From: Dinochytrium kinnereticum
Taxonomy: Eukaryota; Chytridiomycota; Chytridiomycetes; Chytridiales; Chytridiaceae
Length of the DNA: 64,000 nucleotides
Assembly (NCBI GenBank): GCA_027604005.1
Contig: JADGJT010000038.1
Location: forward strand, 1 to 64,000
Direction of reading: 5' to 3'
In this document: piece by piece, positions 23,001 through 33,609 of the stretch
Position numbering within the stretch: the stretch's first letter is position 1
How the letters are laid out: each line of letters starts with the position of its first letter
Notes under the pieces: generated by a model
The model's input: the letters and a program-made list of their open reading frames with translations, nothing else
Database searches by the model: none
What the model was told of the DNA's origin: nothing
Translations under genes and position numbers: made by a program

Positions 23001-26000
23001 CACCGCAGATCTCTGCCGACTCATCCCTGAATTACTTTCCTGCTAGAACTTCATCCGTAGAGCCATTAGCTGGGCCAACTTCCCTCGCGACTTTGGCTCC
23101 TGTTGATAGGGCTAGCCAGAAATCTATCTCGAAGTTGTTTGGGAACTGGAAGATGGGGCACTACTTTGAAAAATCTGCTGAAGCGCCTCAAGCTTCGACC
23201 TTGACTGCCTCTATGATTTCAGGGCCCATCCCGGCTGGATCGACTTTGGGAATGCCTTTGGGAAGTGTTGGAGGACCCATTTCTGCCTTATCTGAGACGG
23301 ATTCAACTGGATCACTTCAGGGTATTCCAATTCCTCCTCCTGCCCCCGTCGAAGCTGCGTACCCCCCCTCGAGCTCATCACTTCAAGGATTTAACGGGTA
23401 CGCTGCTGCAAAGAGGATGTTGAACGTTGGATCGGGTGGTGGAGTGAAGCATGTGATATCTGGACCCATCAGCGTCAAAAAGATAGAGTCCAACCCGGAT
23501 CTCCTTACGTCTATGACTCAGTCTGCCTCTGCGTCTTCGAGCAGCCATCAGCGTCAGCGCACAGCTACCGGCAATACGATTGATTCTGACCAGTTCTCTA
23601 GCTCTCAGGCTCTTAGCCTCGCTCAAGAACGAACCTCGTTCATCCCAACACTAGTTCAAAGCGGGTCAACTTCGGTCGTCGTTGCGTCGGAGAATGAGAA
23701 GCCATCTGGTTGGAAGTCTTACTTTAAGTCCAGTAATTCTGAGGACCCTGTTACTGCTGGATCGGGGGGAGTCAAGTCGAGGATCGCTGTTTTGAATTCG
23801 AAGTCGTCAAACCATGGTATTGATAAGGATCTTTTGGCGACTTCGGGGACTTCTGGGGCTGCTGTCGCCGGAGGCGCTGGAAGCCGTCGTGCGGCTAGTA
23901 GTTCTGCTGTGGTGGGGGCGCCAGTCAATCCTCCAGTGGCCAGTCATAGCGGCCCAATGATGTCGGGTGTTAACGCCCTTTCGCATGCGTTTCAGAATGT
24001 TGCGAAGGATGGGAGTCGTAAGGAGAGGAAAGAGAGGGAACGCGAGCGCGAGCGCGAGCGAGAGAGGGAGAGGGAGAGGGAGAGGGAGGAGTTGGAAAAG
24101 GAACGCGAGAAGGAATACGAGAAAGAACAACAGAAAGGGAAAGAGAAAAGTGGCAAGAAGGATCGAGAGGCGAAGAAGCATGAAATGCCCGCTGCTCCTG
24201 ACGGCTTCTCTACTAAGTCGGGTGGATCTGCTCATTCTGACGCTGGTCTTCTTCTTCCTCACAATGACATTGCCCTCCCTCATTCCCAGTCTCCTGATCA
24301 CCCTACAACCGCTGCTACAGGAACTAAGACCTTTTTTCCATTCTTCAACCGCCCTCTGTGGACTCAGAGAGCAGGGAGTACCGCTGCTAAGGCGGGTCAG
24401 ATTGCTAAGGGTTCGGTATTTTTGCATAGGAGTGGAACGGCAACTTCAAGAGGATCGACATTGAGACGAAAGATTACGGCGAGAGATCGCCCGCCCAGCG
24501 CTGGGACCCAGATAAGCGTTCCGGGGACGTTTGCGAGCGGGTTGAATGCGTCTGCGGATGTGCCACTGCTACTTAGGAAGTGTGTGCGGCTTATTGAGGA
24601 TATTGGTAGGTCTCATCCCTTCTTATCCTACCTTTTTTTTTCCTGTGACTAGGGTTTATATTCTTATTGTTTCTTTTGGGATGTGTAGGATTAGAGACAG
24701 AAGGTCTCTACCGGATCTCTGGTAGCGCAGTCACTGTTGAACATTTGAAGAAGCTTTTTGAAGCCGACCCGTCAAAAGTACATCTCCGCCCACCACCTTC
24801 CACGGCTCTCATGTCGTCACTGTCGTCTCCTCAATTTGATGACCTTCACCCTTCGCTTCTACGCCGAGCCTCGAGATTATCGTTGACCGAAACAGTCTCT
24901 TCGATGAGATCTTCGATGGATGGGGGGTTTAGAGGATATGCTAACACGAGACTTGTGGCGGACGCTCCGAAGATGAAATTTCAGAAGTCAATGGGTGTTG
25001 GAAAACAGCAGAGTGGAGGATCAAAACAGGCCTTACCGCCAAAACAGGCGTCTCCTTTGCTCACAAGCTCAAGCCTTTATGATAATGACGTGCATGTTGT
25101 TACAGGGGTTGTTAAGGGGTTCTTAAGGGAGGGACTTCCTCCCTTTAAGGAGCCTGTGTGCACTCATGACTTGTATGAGGGCTTTATTGCGGCTGCGCGT
25201 AAGTAGCAATGTCTTTTCTGCTCATGTGTCCGCCTTCGCTTTTTGTTTAACATGCTTGTCTTTTCCTATCTGCAGAGATTGACGTTTGGCGGGATAGGAT
25301 GGTCGCCATGCAAGATATGGTGCATCTCCTGCCACCCGTGCACTTTGAGACACTGAAGTACATCTGCGATCATCTTCAGCGAGTCTCTTTCTTTTCCTCC
25401 CAAAACCGCATGACCGTTAAGAACCTTAGCATCATCTTTGGTCCGACTCTCTTCAAACCCCCTCCAGCGCTTGACACGATCCATCGGATGATGAACGACA
25501 TGCCCTTTCAGTGCAAGGTGGTCGAGACTCTGCTTGATCAAGTTGAGTGGATTTTTGGACCCATCGAGTACGAGCAGGAAGAGGGAGAGGGGGAAGCAGA
25601 GGCCGAGGACTTTGACGTTGAGACTTCATCATTGAGCCGCGCAAACTCGGAGGTGGCAACTGACCCAAACGCGGGGATCGGGTACTTTGATTTGTTTGAG
25701 AACGTCGCCTCTGGCGATCACGAATCCGATCTTGATTCGCAGGCGAGCGTGTCTGCCGAACCTGCGCTTGAGCTTTCAACTGCCAGACCTGCAAAAGATA
25801 ATGTCGGCGCAGGACAGAGGCCAGTGACACCGTCGGACTCGCTTCAGGCTAAGAGGGATCGCCGTCGCGGTCACTTTATGGTTGTTGACACTGCATTTGA
25901 CACCTCTGCACTCTGGGAGCAGTTGAGGAGCGCGCCAGCACAGCCGTTCTCGAGAGACTTGATTGTATCCTTTGACGAGGGCAAGGATTCTGGGAGCTTG

Positions 26001-26279
26001 AGGAGACGGTCAGAGTCTTTTATCATGTCACGGACGTCGATAGATAAAAGACCTGCGTCGGTTGCTGAGAGTGCTGTGGGTGTCTCCCAGAGGTTATCCC
26101 TGCGTGCTGCCAGTGACTCGGAGGCGGGGCTGAGATTCTCGTTTGAGACCGAGGGAGGTGGTGGGGGCTCCTTCCGCGGTGCAGAGTCCTTCCGATTGAG
26201 TCTGAACCTCGGCCCATCGGGCGATGCGTCCTTGATGGAGACGCTTGAGCGCGCATCCTCTGGTATGGGTCAAGTGTGA
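20049..26279 (+). CDS. Large PH-RhoGAP domain protein
   Basis: Predicted GTPase-activating protein for a Rho-family GTPase. Exons: 20049-20885, 20974-21360, 21455-21898, 22025-22261, 22325-24605, 24689-25198, 25276-26279; about 1,899 aa. The first 410 residues are Ser/Thr/Pro-rich and disordered. A split PH domain runs from VLKSGFLVKTSA through FYVEVRDQYMFFYVV (exon 3) to ADEWLHAIRDA (exon 5), interrupted by long low-complexity inserts. A Ser-rich linker and an Arg/Glu-repeat helix follow. The RhoGAP domain is near 1385-1640, with arginine finger in LETEGLYRISGSA, then GVVKGFLREGLPP and NRMTVKNLSIIFGPTLF; it also carries a roughly 95-residue insert. Ambiguities: the start could be 20034, an alternative donor exists at 20850, and a donor at about 26267 could splice to 26320-26333 and change the last residues. 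Confidence 0.82.
24020..24090. repeat. Purine-rich repeat coding for an Arg-Glu tract
   Basis: Tandem GAGCGC and GAGAGG hexamers inside the long fifth exon of the PH-RhoGAP gene. They encode an alternating Arg-Glu stretch predicted to be a charged single helix. Confidence 0.85.
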
Positions 26280-26335
26280 AATAATATATACATATAATAG
26301 CAATTTGACAATTTTGCAGTCTTGGATGTGTGAGG

Positions 26336-28769
26336 ATGTCAAGGGAAGTGCCATGGAGGCGCAGCTGCCCTGATGCGCTCAAGTCGAGGATCCAGGAGGC
26401 ATCACGGGCACAACTTTACGTCGTCCAGGAGCTGGGACCGATGGCCTTTGTGCTTAGGGATGATTCCGACCGCTGCGATGTGAGGTCGGAGGCAGATGGG
26501 GCATCTGTGGTTACCGAGCGCAAGACAACCACAAAGGTCAAGGTTGGGTTGGGGTCTCGCCAAACCTGCACATGTTCGACTTACACGGGTGAATCGGAGC
26601 TTTGCATACACATTGTGGGAGAATATTGTTGGATTCCAGTGCCTTGACGACGCTCTTTCGTTTCTTTAGATGTGGGTGATGATTAAGATGTTCCGGGTTC
26701 CTTTGGAAAGCGACCTTTTGTTTCAGCATTCGCTCGTTGAGAGAGAGATTTCTGATATAATGCAAAGTCGGAAACGAAAGGTTGGAGAGGCTCGAGTTCT
26801 TCTTTTACTTTTGGTCGGGATTCTTAATATGTTGACACCAGGAGCTTCCTCCGCCCGTCAAAGTCGTTGAACCATCTACCGACCCAAGCGAGAACAAGAA
26901 TCATGTTCCTCGTCGTGTCATTGAAGAAGGAGATGTTTGGTACCGTCACTCTCCTTATCAATTTTACTGATGACATCTCCCTTTCAGCCCTATTTGCCAA
27001 GAGGATTTGATTGACGATCCAAACACTACCACGTATTGTAAAATGAGTTGCGGAAATAATTTGCACGTGAAATGCATGAAGATATTGATAGAACATCAGA
27101 CGAAGGCGATGGGAATGGACCAGATAAAATGCCCGGTATGAAATTGCTTGTCTGACAAGAGATTAGGGGGGTGGTTCTCATACTGCTTTATCAGCTTTGC
27201 AGGAAGAATTTTGGCTCAGTCGATGAGCTTAAGAAAGAATTTGCGGAGCAGTCAAAAACGAAATTACAGAATGATGTGACGGAGAAGCATTATGGTACTT
27301 GACGGCCGAAACGTGATTATATTAATTCTTTCTTCTTAAGGGACTGCATGTAATGAGTGCGGTGTTTGCCCCATCATTGGAAAGCTTCATAGGTATGTTC
27401 ACGGGCGAAAAATGATTCAGGATTCCAATTTAAGCTAGATGCATTGTCTGCAAGTCGCATAATCGAACATTTTTCCTTTGCGATAAATGCTTCATGGATG
27501 GAGCTCACAGGTTTGAGAAAAAAGCGGGATGATAAGGTCGCTAATCCCCTTTGCAGCGAACATTCTTTCAGCCATAGACAAAAACGGAGCTCAAGACGTT
27601 GGAATCCTTCAATCCGAAGCGTCGCCACCATTGTGCCGGATGGGATAGCCAACGACCTTCAAAATCGAGATCTGGATGAGAACGACTATGAGCTTCTTTT
27701 GCAGCTAGATAAACCTTCTGTTCAGGGATCTATCCCCCTTCACATCGTCTCTACCTTTCCAACTACGCAACTGAAGCGAGGACATTCTTTGCTAGCTGGT
27801 GGCGGACAACGGTGCACAGTATGTGCCGATACGTTCAAACCCATGGAACTCGCGCGATCAATCCCATGCGGTCATAGCTTCCACCAGCAATGTATCGATA
27901 GGTGGCTAATACAACAGAGAGCAACATGCCCGACATGTGGGACGGCGGCATACCTTTCACTGGATAACTCTGCTGAAGATGATGGCCCTAGAGACGTGGC
28001 AAACTATATTCGCACGTTGCCAGATCCTATGAAGCCCAAAAAGTCAGGAGGTCGACGGAAGAAGAATTCTGGATCAAGGAAAGTGCAAAGCTCAGAAAAA
28101 GAGAAGATATCCTCTCCAAGAGATATGGTCCCGCCAGGGGCAATGGCCGTATTTGGAACGAGACAAATTGGCCTTCCTCGAATCGGACTCTCAGGGTCCC
28201 TTGTGGGGAAGTCAAACGAATTCCCTCTGTCTAACACATTGGACGTCCCACCACCCTCCTTCCAGATGAGGGAAACAGAGTCTAGAGCTCAACGAAACAT
28301 CGTCATAAGCCCTCTTCCGATTCTTCCGCCATTACGAAAAAGCTTAGGATCGTTTCATGAGGGTTCACATAGATTCAGGATGGGCAAAACAGGAGAGGCC
28401 AGAGAATTGGGAGGAGGTGGAGAGCCTTTGTCATTTTCAGACCTGCTTGTCACGAATCATCACGCAGCTCTTGCACCAATCGCGCCCGCAGAGGCTGGAA
28501 GTGTGTATATAGATCCTGAAATCATGTCGAACTTTAGTGGCGCTTTCGGTCGATCAAGGGGGGAGACCGATTCTACGTCAGGGCGTCTCCTTTATCCTTC
28601 ATTCAGCCCACTACGGAAGAGCAAGGTATCGAAGCAACGAGGAATGCAGTCAAAGGAGAGCCCAAATAATGATACTCAGCCTGGGCCGTCTAACAAAATG
28701 CGATTCGATAGTATGATTATGGGATTTGGTCTTAGATCCAATTCAACATTATTCACCCCACCACGTTGA
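26336..28769 (+). CDS. ZSWIM2: ZSWIM2-like E3 ubiquitin ligase (SWIM, RING, ZZ, RING-H2)
   Basis: Exons: 26336-26614, 26670-26780, 26842-26939, 26988-27135, 27195-27294, 27341-27392, 27439-27510, 27557-28769; 690 aa. The order of zinc modules is that of animal ZSWIM2/MEX. The N-terminal motif LYVVQELGPMAFVLRDD precedes a SWIM finger (CTCSTYTGESELCIH, about 78-92). A first RING runs from GDVCPICQEDL to IKCPLCRKNF. A ZZ finger follows (CNECGVCPIIGKLHRCIVC to FLCDKCF), then a RING-H2 near 370-420 (CTVCADTF, CGHSFHQQCIDRWL, CPTC). The last 270 residues are basic and disordered. ZSWIM2 in mammals is a testis-expressed ligase linked to apoptosis; here only ubiquitin-ligase activity is inferred. The ATG lies 56 bp after the preceding stop, unusually close for a same-strand neighbour. 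Confidence 0.85.
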
Positions 28770-28861
28770 ACGTTGAATTTGACCGTCAAGAAAACGCACC
28801 GTTCCAATCCCGAAACCTAAATAAAAATAAAGTTTACATTACAGTAACTAAAAACTGAAAA

Positions 28862-30185
28862 ATGGCCGAAACAATCCCATGGATCGATGACTTCCACACT
28901 CACCTTCGCCAAGTAACCCCATGCCATAAATGCTGTCGGATTAAACATGCTCAAATCGTAGGGAGCGATGATGAAGCTGGTTACGCCCATGCTGGAGTCC
29001 GGTGGTGTCCGCACTGCCTATGTCATGGTTTTTATTCCGGGTAGAGATTTGAGCTAACCGTCTGCTAAGCCCAATCTCAAACCTCCGATCACTTCCACCG
29101 AGCAAGCCTTGGCCTACAAGGCGGAACTTCAGAAGCTGGCACCAAGTGTGAACTTTTTGATGACGCTGTATTTGTGTCCTGAATTAACCCCAGAGGAGAT
29201 TAAGAAGGCTGCCAACGCTGGAGTTAAAGGTGCTCTTTCATACAAGGCGGGCCTGGACCTGACTTTTATTCACTTCAAGGTGTCAAGTCGTACCCTCGAG
29301 GAGTCACCACCAATAGCGATCAAGGAATTGAAAGTTATAAGACTTACTACCATGTGTTCAAGGCAATGGAGGAGTCTGGCATGATTTTGAACTTACATGG
29401 GGAGATCCCAAGCGACCCGGAGAACGTAATTCTCTTTATAATTCATCTGCTAACATATATCTCAGGATGTTTGCGTTCTCAACGCTGAGGAGAGGTTCTT
29501 GTCTCATTTGCAAGAACTTCACAAGGACTTCCCTAACCTTCGCATCGTTCTTGAGCATGCCACCACTAAAGCCGCTGTGGATATGGTAGATACTTTGAAC
29601 TGGTTTTCCGCGTTCTGAAAGTCTTTTCAGGTCAAATCCCTGGGCCCAACTGTTGGATGCACCATTACCATTCACCATCTCACACTTGTGGTTGACGACT
29701 GGGCTGGGCAATGCCACAACTTCTGCAAGCCGGTCGCCAAATTCCCTCATGATCGTGAAGCTCTCCGCAGCGTTGTCCGAGAAGGTGAAATGCCATTCTG
29801 GCAGCCGAAATCATATCTAACCATCATTTAAGGTCATCCCAAATTCTTCCTGGGGACCGACTCGGCACCTCATCCTCGTCACACTAAGGAAACTGCCGTT
29901 GGCGCTGCGGGTGTTTTTACTGGATTCCAGACAGTGCAATACCTCGCCCACGTCCTTGACTCTTTCGGAGCTCTAGGGGCGCTAAAGGCATTTGCCTGTG
30001 AAAATGGGAGGAAATTCTACGGGATGACGGAGCTGGCGTCGGCCTCTCAAACCTGCACCCTGACACGCGCGGATTTCGGGGTTCCTAAGGAGTTCACCTT
30101 CACAGACGACGAGGGCAACGCCCGCACCCTCGTCCCTTTTATGGCTGGGAAGCCGCTTGCGTTTTCACTCTCACTCACCCACTGA
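28862..30185 (+). CDS. URA4: Dihydroorotase (URA4 / PyrC type)
   Basis: Zinc amidohydrolase that closes carbamoyl-aspartate to dihydroorotate in pyrimidine synthesis. Exons: 28862-28912, 28962-29027, 29070-29229, 29280-29425, 29466-29585, 29631-29784, 29833-30185; phases close, 349 aa, normal for the family. Metal ligands are visible: HTH in DDFHTHLRQ, the carboxylated Lys in [13 protein letters not shown], His in LNLHGEIP and [10 protein letters not shown], and Asp in FLGTDSAPH. The substrate loop is YVMPNLKPPI. The single-domain class II form, not a CAD fusion, is as in yeasts. It lies 92 bp after the ZSWIM2-like gene. Confidence 0.93.
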
Positions 30186-30524
30186 AACTGTCAGTAAATA
30201 GTGCTCCCGTTTTCCAAACTGGCACCATCTTTGTGGATGACGTTGGAAGCCCCTTAGGCCTCATGAGATGGAGTCTGTTTGTATTGGGCAAAACCGTTAT
30301 TCATGTACTTGCCGGTGCAAATGGCGATAAAGTCCGGCTATTTATGTGTGGGAAAAGCAGAAGCGCGAGTTTAGTTCCAGCCAATACATCAGTCAGATGT
30401 GCAGGTACGCAGTACTCTCCTTGGGCACTCTCGGGAGCGAAGGATTTCATTGTATAAGCTGTGGGCAAAATAAGCTGACAATTCGGACGGAATGCTCGCG
30501 CATGAAGATTGGAGTCCAGACCCA
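30186..30524. other. Intergenic region upstream of CHK1
   Basis: 339 bp between the dihydroorotase stop and the CHK1 start. The short open frames here do not resemble known proteins. Presumed to hold the 3' UTR of the first gene and the promoter of the second. Confidence 0.5.
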
Positions 30525-32789
30525 ATGAGGCTGTTTGGCTTCAAGCTGGGCAATGTGATCGGCGAAGGGGCTAATGCGTGGTAAGGGATCGCTGAAATAG
30601 ATGGGATACTCGTGCTTATACTCTGGGCAGTGTTCGACTGGCCTGTCATGCAGAGTCGGGGGAGGTAGTCGCTGTGAAAGTTGTCTATAAAGATCCGAAG
30701 AGACCCGACATTGGAAAGTCACTGCGGAAGGAGGCGACCATTCACAAATCAGTAGCCCATCCCAACACCATATCGCTGTATGCCATGTCTGAGGACGAGC
30801 TGGCTTATTATCTAATTATGGAATACGGGGCTGGTGGTGAATTGTTTGACCGAATAGGTTCCGATCACCCTTGTAATTCTACATTTTAATATGCTTTAGC
30901 ACCTGATGTGGGCGTTGGAGAAAACTTGGCTCATTTTTACTTCCGGCAGCTGGTTGCGGGAATGGTTTGAGAATCATCGAATCAATTCTATTTTCTTAAT
31001 CTGTTTCTTGCGAAAGGCCCATCTGCATGCATGTGGTATTGCCCACAGAGATTTGAAGCCAGAGGTTTGTACCTTCATTCATGTATACTATATAACATTA
31101 ACTGACCAATATCATTAGAATATCCTGTTGGATGAATATGGTATTTATTGCTTAATCACAGCCAGTTAAGCATTTGGAAGGAAACCTAAAGATATCGGAT
31201 TTCGGACTGGCAACAGTATTTAGGCACAAAGGGGTTGTTCGTTCACTCACAACTCCATGCGGTTCGGCGCCTTATGTCGCTCCCGAGGTCTTGCATATTT
31301 AATACCGATGCTTTCGCTTCAGATACTCTTTAATACTCAAACTGCATTTTCCCTGAGCAGATTTATCAGGGCCAATATGAGGGTGAGCAGGTAGATATAT
31401 GGTCATCCGGAATCATCCTTTACGCTCTCTTAGCTGGAAGTAAGCTCGATAACTTTCCATAATACCATTCTAACATCTTTCAGATACCCCTTGGGCTGAA
31501 CCAACGAAGAACGATCCCGAATTCTCTCAATACCTCGTCTGCTATCCAAACAACCTCAACTACGACCCCTGGACGCGCCTCTCACGGCCAGTTCTTCGTG
31601 AGTATTCGCGAACAGTTTTAGAAAGCTGACAGAAAGAAAACATTAAAGGCTTACTGCTATCGATATTGAATGTGGATACATCAAGGAGATATAAATTAAA
31701 AAAAATTGAGGCGGACCCGTGGTTTTGCAGGTATGGACCACGAATTGTTCATTGTTGAGGGGAAGTGTTTAATAGCTGGATACGAAAACAGGCCGAATGC
31801 GATTCTATCGAGCGACGGTCTTTGTAAAGATACGATTGCATTGGCGGAAATGATGAAAAGTCAAATGTACTCTAGCCAGGAGCAACCTACCGACTCGGAT
31901 GCGCATATGTTTGTATCTCTTGTTTTATTCTGTTGGTTGCTTGCGGTTTCTTTTAAATAATTGAAAAGGCTGACTCTTCTCTGGCTTCAAGGATATCATA
32001 CTCCCAACCTGAGGTTATGTTCTCTGAGCCAATGTCGCAGCAGGCATTCTCGCAGTCTGCAGTTCAGAGGAACGTCTTTTCGTTCTCGCAGCCTATAGCT
32101 GAGAACGCGATAGATGAAGAGATGGTTGAGGACAAAAGAAGTGATCCAACTTTGGTGCGTTCGGATTTTCTTTTTGTCCTTTCGTAGAAACTGGCTACCT
32201 GGGTTGCTTATTCATTGTTCCGACTGTTTGCAATAGTCTCAGGTTCAGCGCCAAGGGTTCGTTGATCTTTTCCCTTCAAATGGAATCACGCGATTCTATT
32301 GTAGCCTGGAATCCTTCAACATATTTCAACGCCTTTGCTCGACCCTTACGGACTTTGTGGTTCCTTACAAGATTAATCGAAACCTAATGCAGGTTCGTTC
32401 CAACTCCATTTAAGCATATCATTAATCCTTGTGACTTGCTTACCATCCCTTCTTTTGGACTTTTTAATGATCGCAAAGATTGTCTTTAGCACAGTCGATA
32501 AGAGAAAGTGCCCACTAAATGGGGAGATTCGCATCCAGCCCGCTACGGATGATGTCAGCCTAGTGGTATTTCGAAAGAGCAAGGTTTGATTTCCGTCTTT
32601 CAAGTACACCCCATGCTAACTACTACAATCTTAAGGGCGATCCTATCGAATTTAAGCGGTTCGTATTGTCCACATTCCGTACTGCTTGTTTTCTCTATTT
32701 GGATCTGAAGTTCTAACCTAACCTTCAACGGACTCAGATTCTACAAAGCCATTCTGGAAACCTGTGAAGATGTGATCGTCAGACTGTAG
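30525..32789 (+). CDS. CHK1: Checkpoint kinase CHK1
   Basis: Effector Ser/Thr kinase of the ATR DNA-damage and replication checkpoint. Fifteen exons: 30525-30580, 30631-30857, 30900-30964, 31017-31064, 31119-31140, 31181-31287, 31361-31439, 31484-31597, 31649-31730, 31792-31908, 31992-32154, 32237-32392, 32479-32583, 32636-32658, 32738-32789; phases close, 471 aa (human 476). Kinase motifs: [81 protein letters not shown]. After the kinase comes [14 protein letters not shown], a motif typical of CHK1. A cluster of Ser-Gln sites follows (about 300-350), likely ATR targets. The KA1-like C-terminus holds [11 protein letters not shown] and [16 protein letters not shown] decayed copy of the 3' end lies downstream. 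Confidence 0.92.
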
Positions 32790-33609
32790 ATATGTGGAGA
32801 CTTTTGGCTTTCCAATTTTTTCTTAAACCATGATATATTTAATAATAAGTCATTCTAATAAACCATAAAGAGAAGAATTATAAAACGCAGAGATATCATG
32901 CTCCTTGGCTTGGAGAGAAATAAAAATGAATTGGGTTGTATTTGACTGTGTTGCTTTCAGGACTGAAAACTCGAAAGTGAAAAGGTATGGAGAGTGTGGA
33001 AGGGCTTTAATTGGGCTGTAGTGCACTGTAAACACTATCTTGACTTCCGCTTGGCATCTATCAAAGACAAGGAGGATCATGAAGCTGCGCTCAAGTAGCT
33101 TATGGCTGGTGCGTTTGTGACATTGAATATATGGAAAATGGAGTTTAATTATGCAGGTCTTAATCGGATGTACTTAATTCTATTAATGTCACAACTATAG
33201 TGGTTTCATGGGTCAGCTTTCTTTAGAATCATTCTCCTTAAATTCATATCCATCCCTTTATACTCTTAGAGACTCTCCTTCCGCTCATAAAACACCCGTC
33301 ATGTATTTGACAGGCATACCGTGGGTTTTGTCCAGCTGACACACGTAAAACAAGCCAAAATGCCAACCCGTTATGAATCCAGAATTCACAAAAGCAATTC
33401 TGACGCCTGCAGAGACGTGATATTGTAGACTTTGTCTTTTGATTTTTCGGAAATATTTTATGTATTCAAAAAGTAAGTCATTCTAATGAACCATGAAGAC
33501 AAGATTAAAAAAAAGAAAAGGTAGAGACGTTCTGTCTCAATGGAAAGTAGAAACAGTCGCGAGAGAATAGGTAATGAACGGTAGCAGAAAATCCCCGCAG
33601 TTTTTGTCA
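32790..33609. other. Long convergent intergenic region CHK1 / BZZ1
   Basis: 820 bp between convergent stops, longer than the other convergent gaps here. It includes the CHK1 3' UTR to about 32880 and a degenerate copy of the CHK1 last exon and UTR at 33383-33510. Between them, 32890-33380, short open pieces exist (for example one ending in DKEDHEAALK at about 33097) that could be remnants of further CHK1 exons, but this is not secure. Confidence 0.5.
33383..33510 (+). pseudogene. Degenerate duplicate of the CHK1 last exon and 3' UTR
   Basis: The stretch starting after an AG at 33381-33382 reads like CHK1 exon 15: AATTCACAAAAGCAATTCTG against ATTCTACAAAGCCATTCTGG at 32738. A shared GACGTGAT/GATGTGAT word and a TAG follow, at 33426-33428 versus 32787-32789. 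About 45 nt later GTCATTCTAATGAACCATGA matches GTCATTCTAATAAACCATAA in the CHK1 UTR. Spacing shrinks by small deletions and the reading frame is not kept. It looks like the remains of a local tandem duplication of roughly 0.63 kb. Confidence 0.6.

Noticed and set aside
24030..24090. Could the repeated hexamers be a CRISPR-like array
   Set aside because: Units are 6 bp, contiguous and coding; there are no spacers.
12500..32800. A functional cluster of DNA-damage and ubiquitin genes acting as one system
   Set aside because: Orientation is mixed, the genes are conserved single-copy families with unrelated partners elsewhere, and interspersed genes (dihydroorotase, glutaredoxin, RhoGAP) do not fit. 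Proximity is most simply chance.
32850..33130. A separate small plus-strand gene ending in DKEDHEAALK
   Set aside because: Too short, no start context and no homology recognised; it may be residue of the CHK1 duplication, so it was left in the intergenic description.
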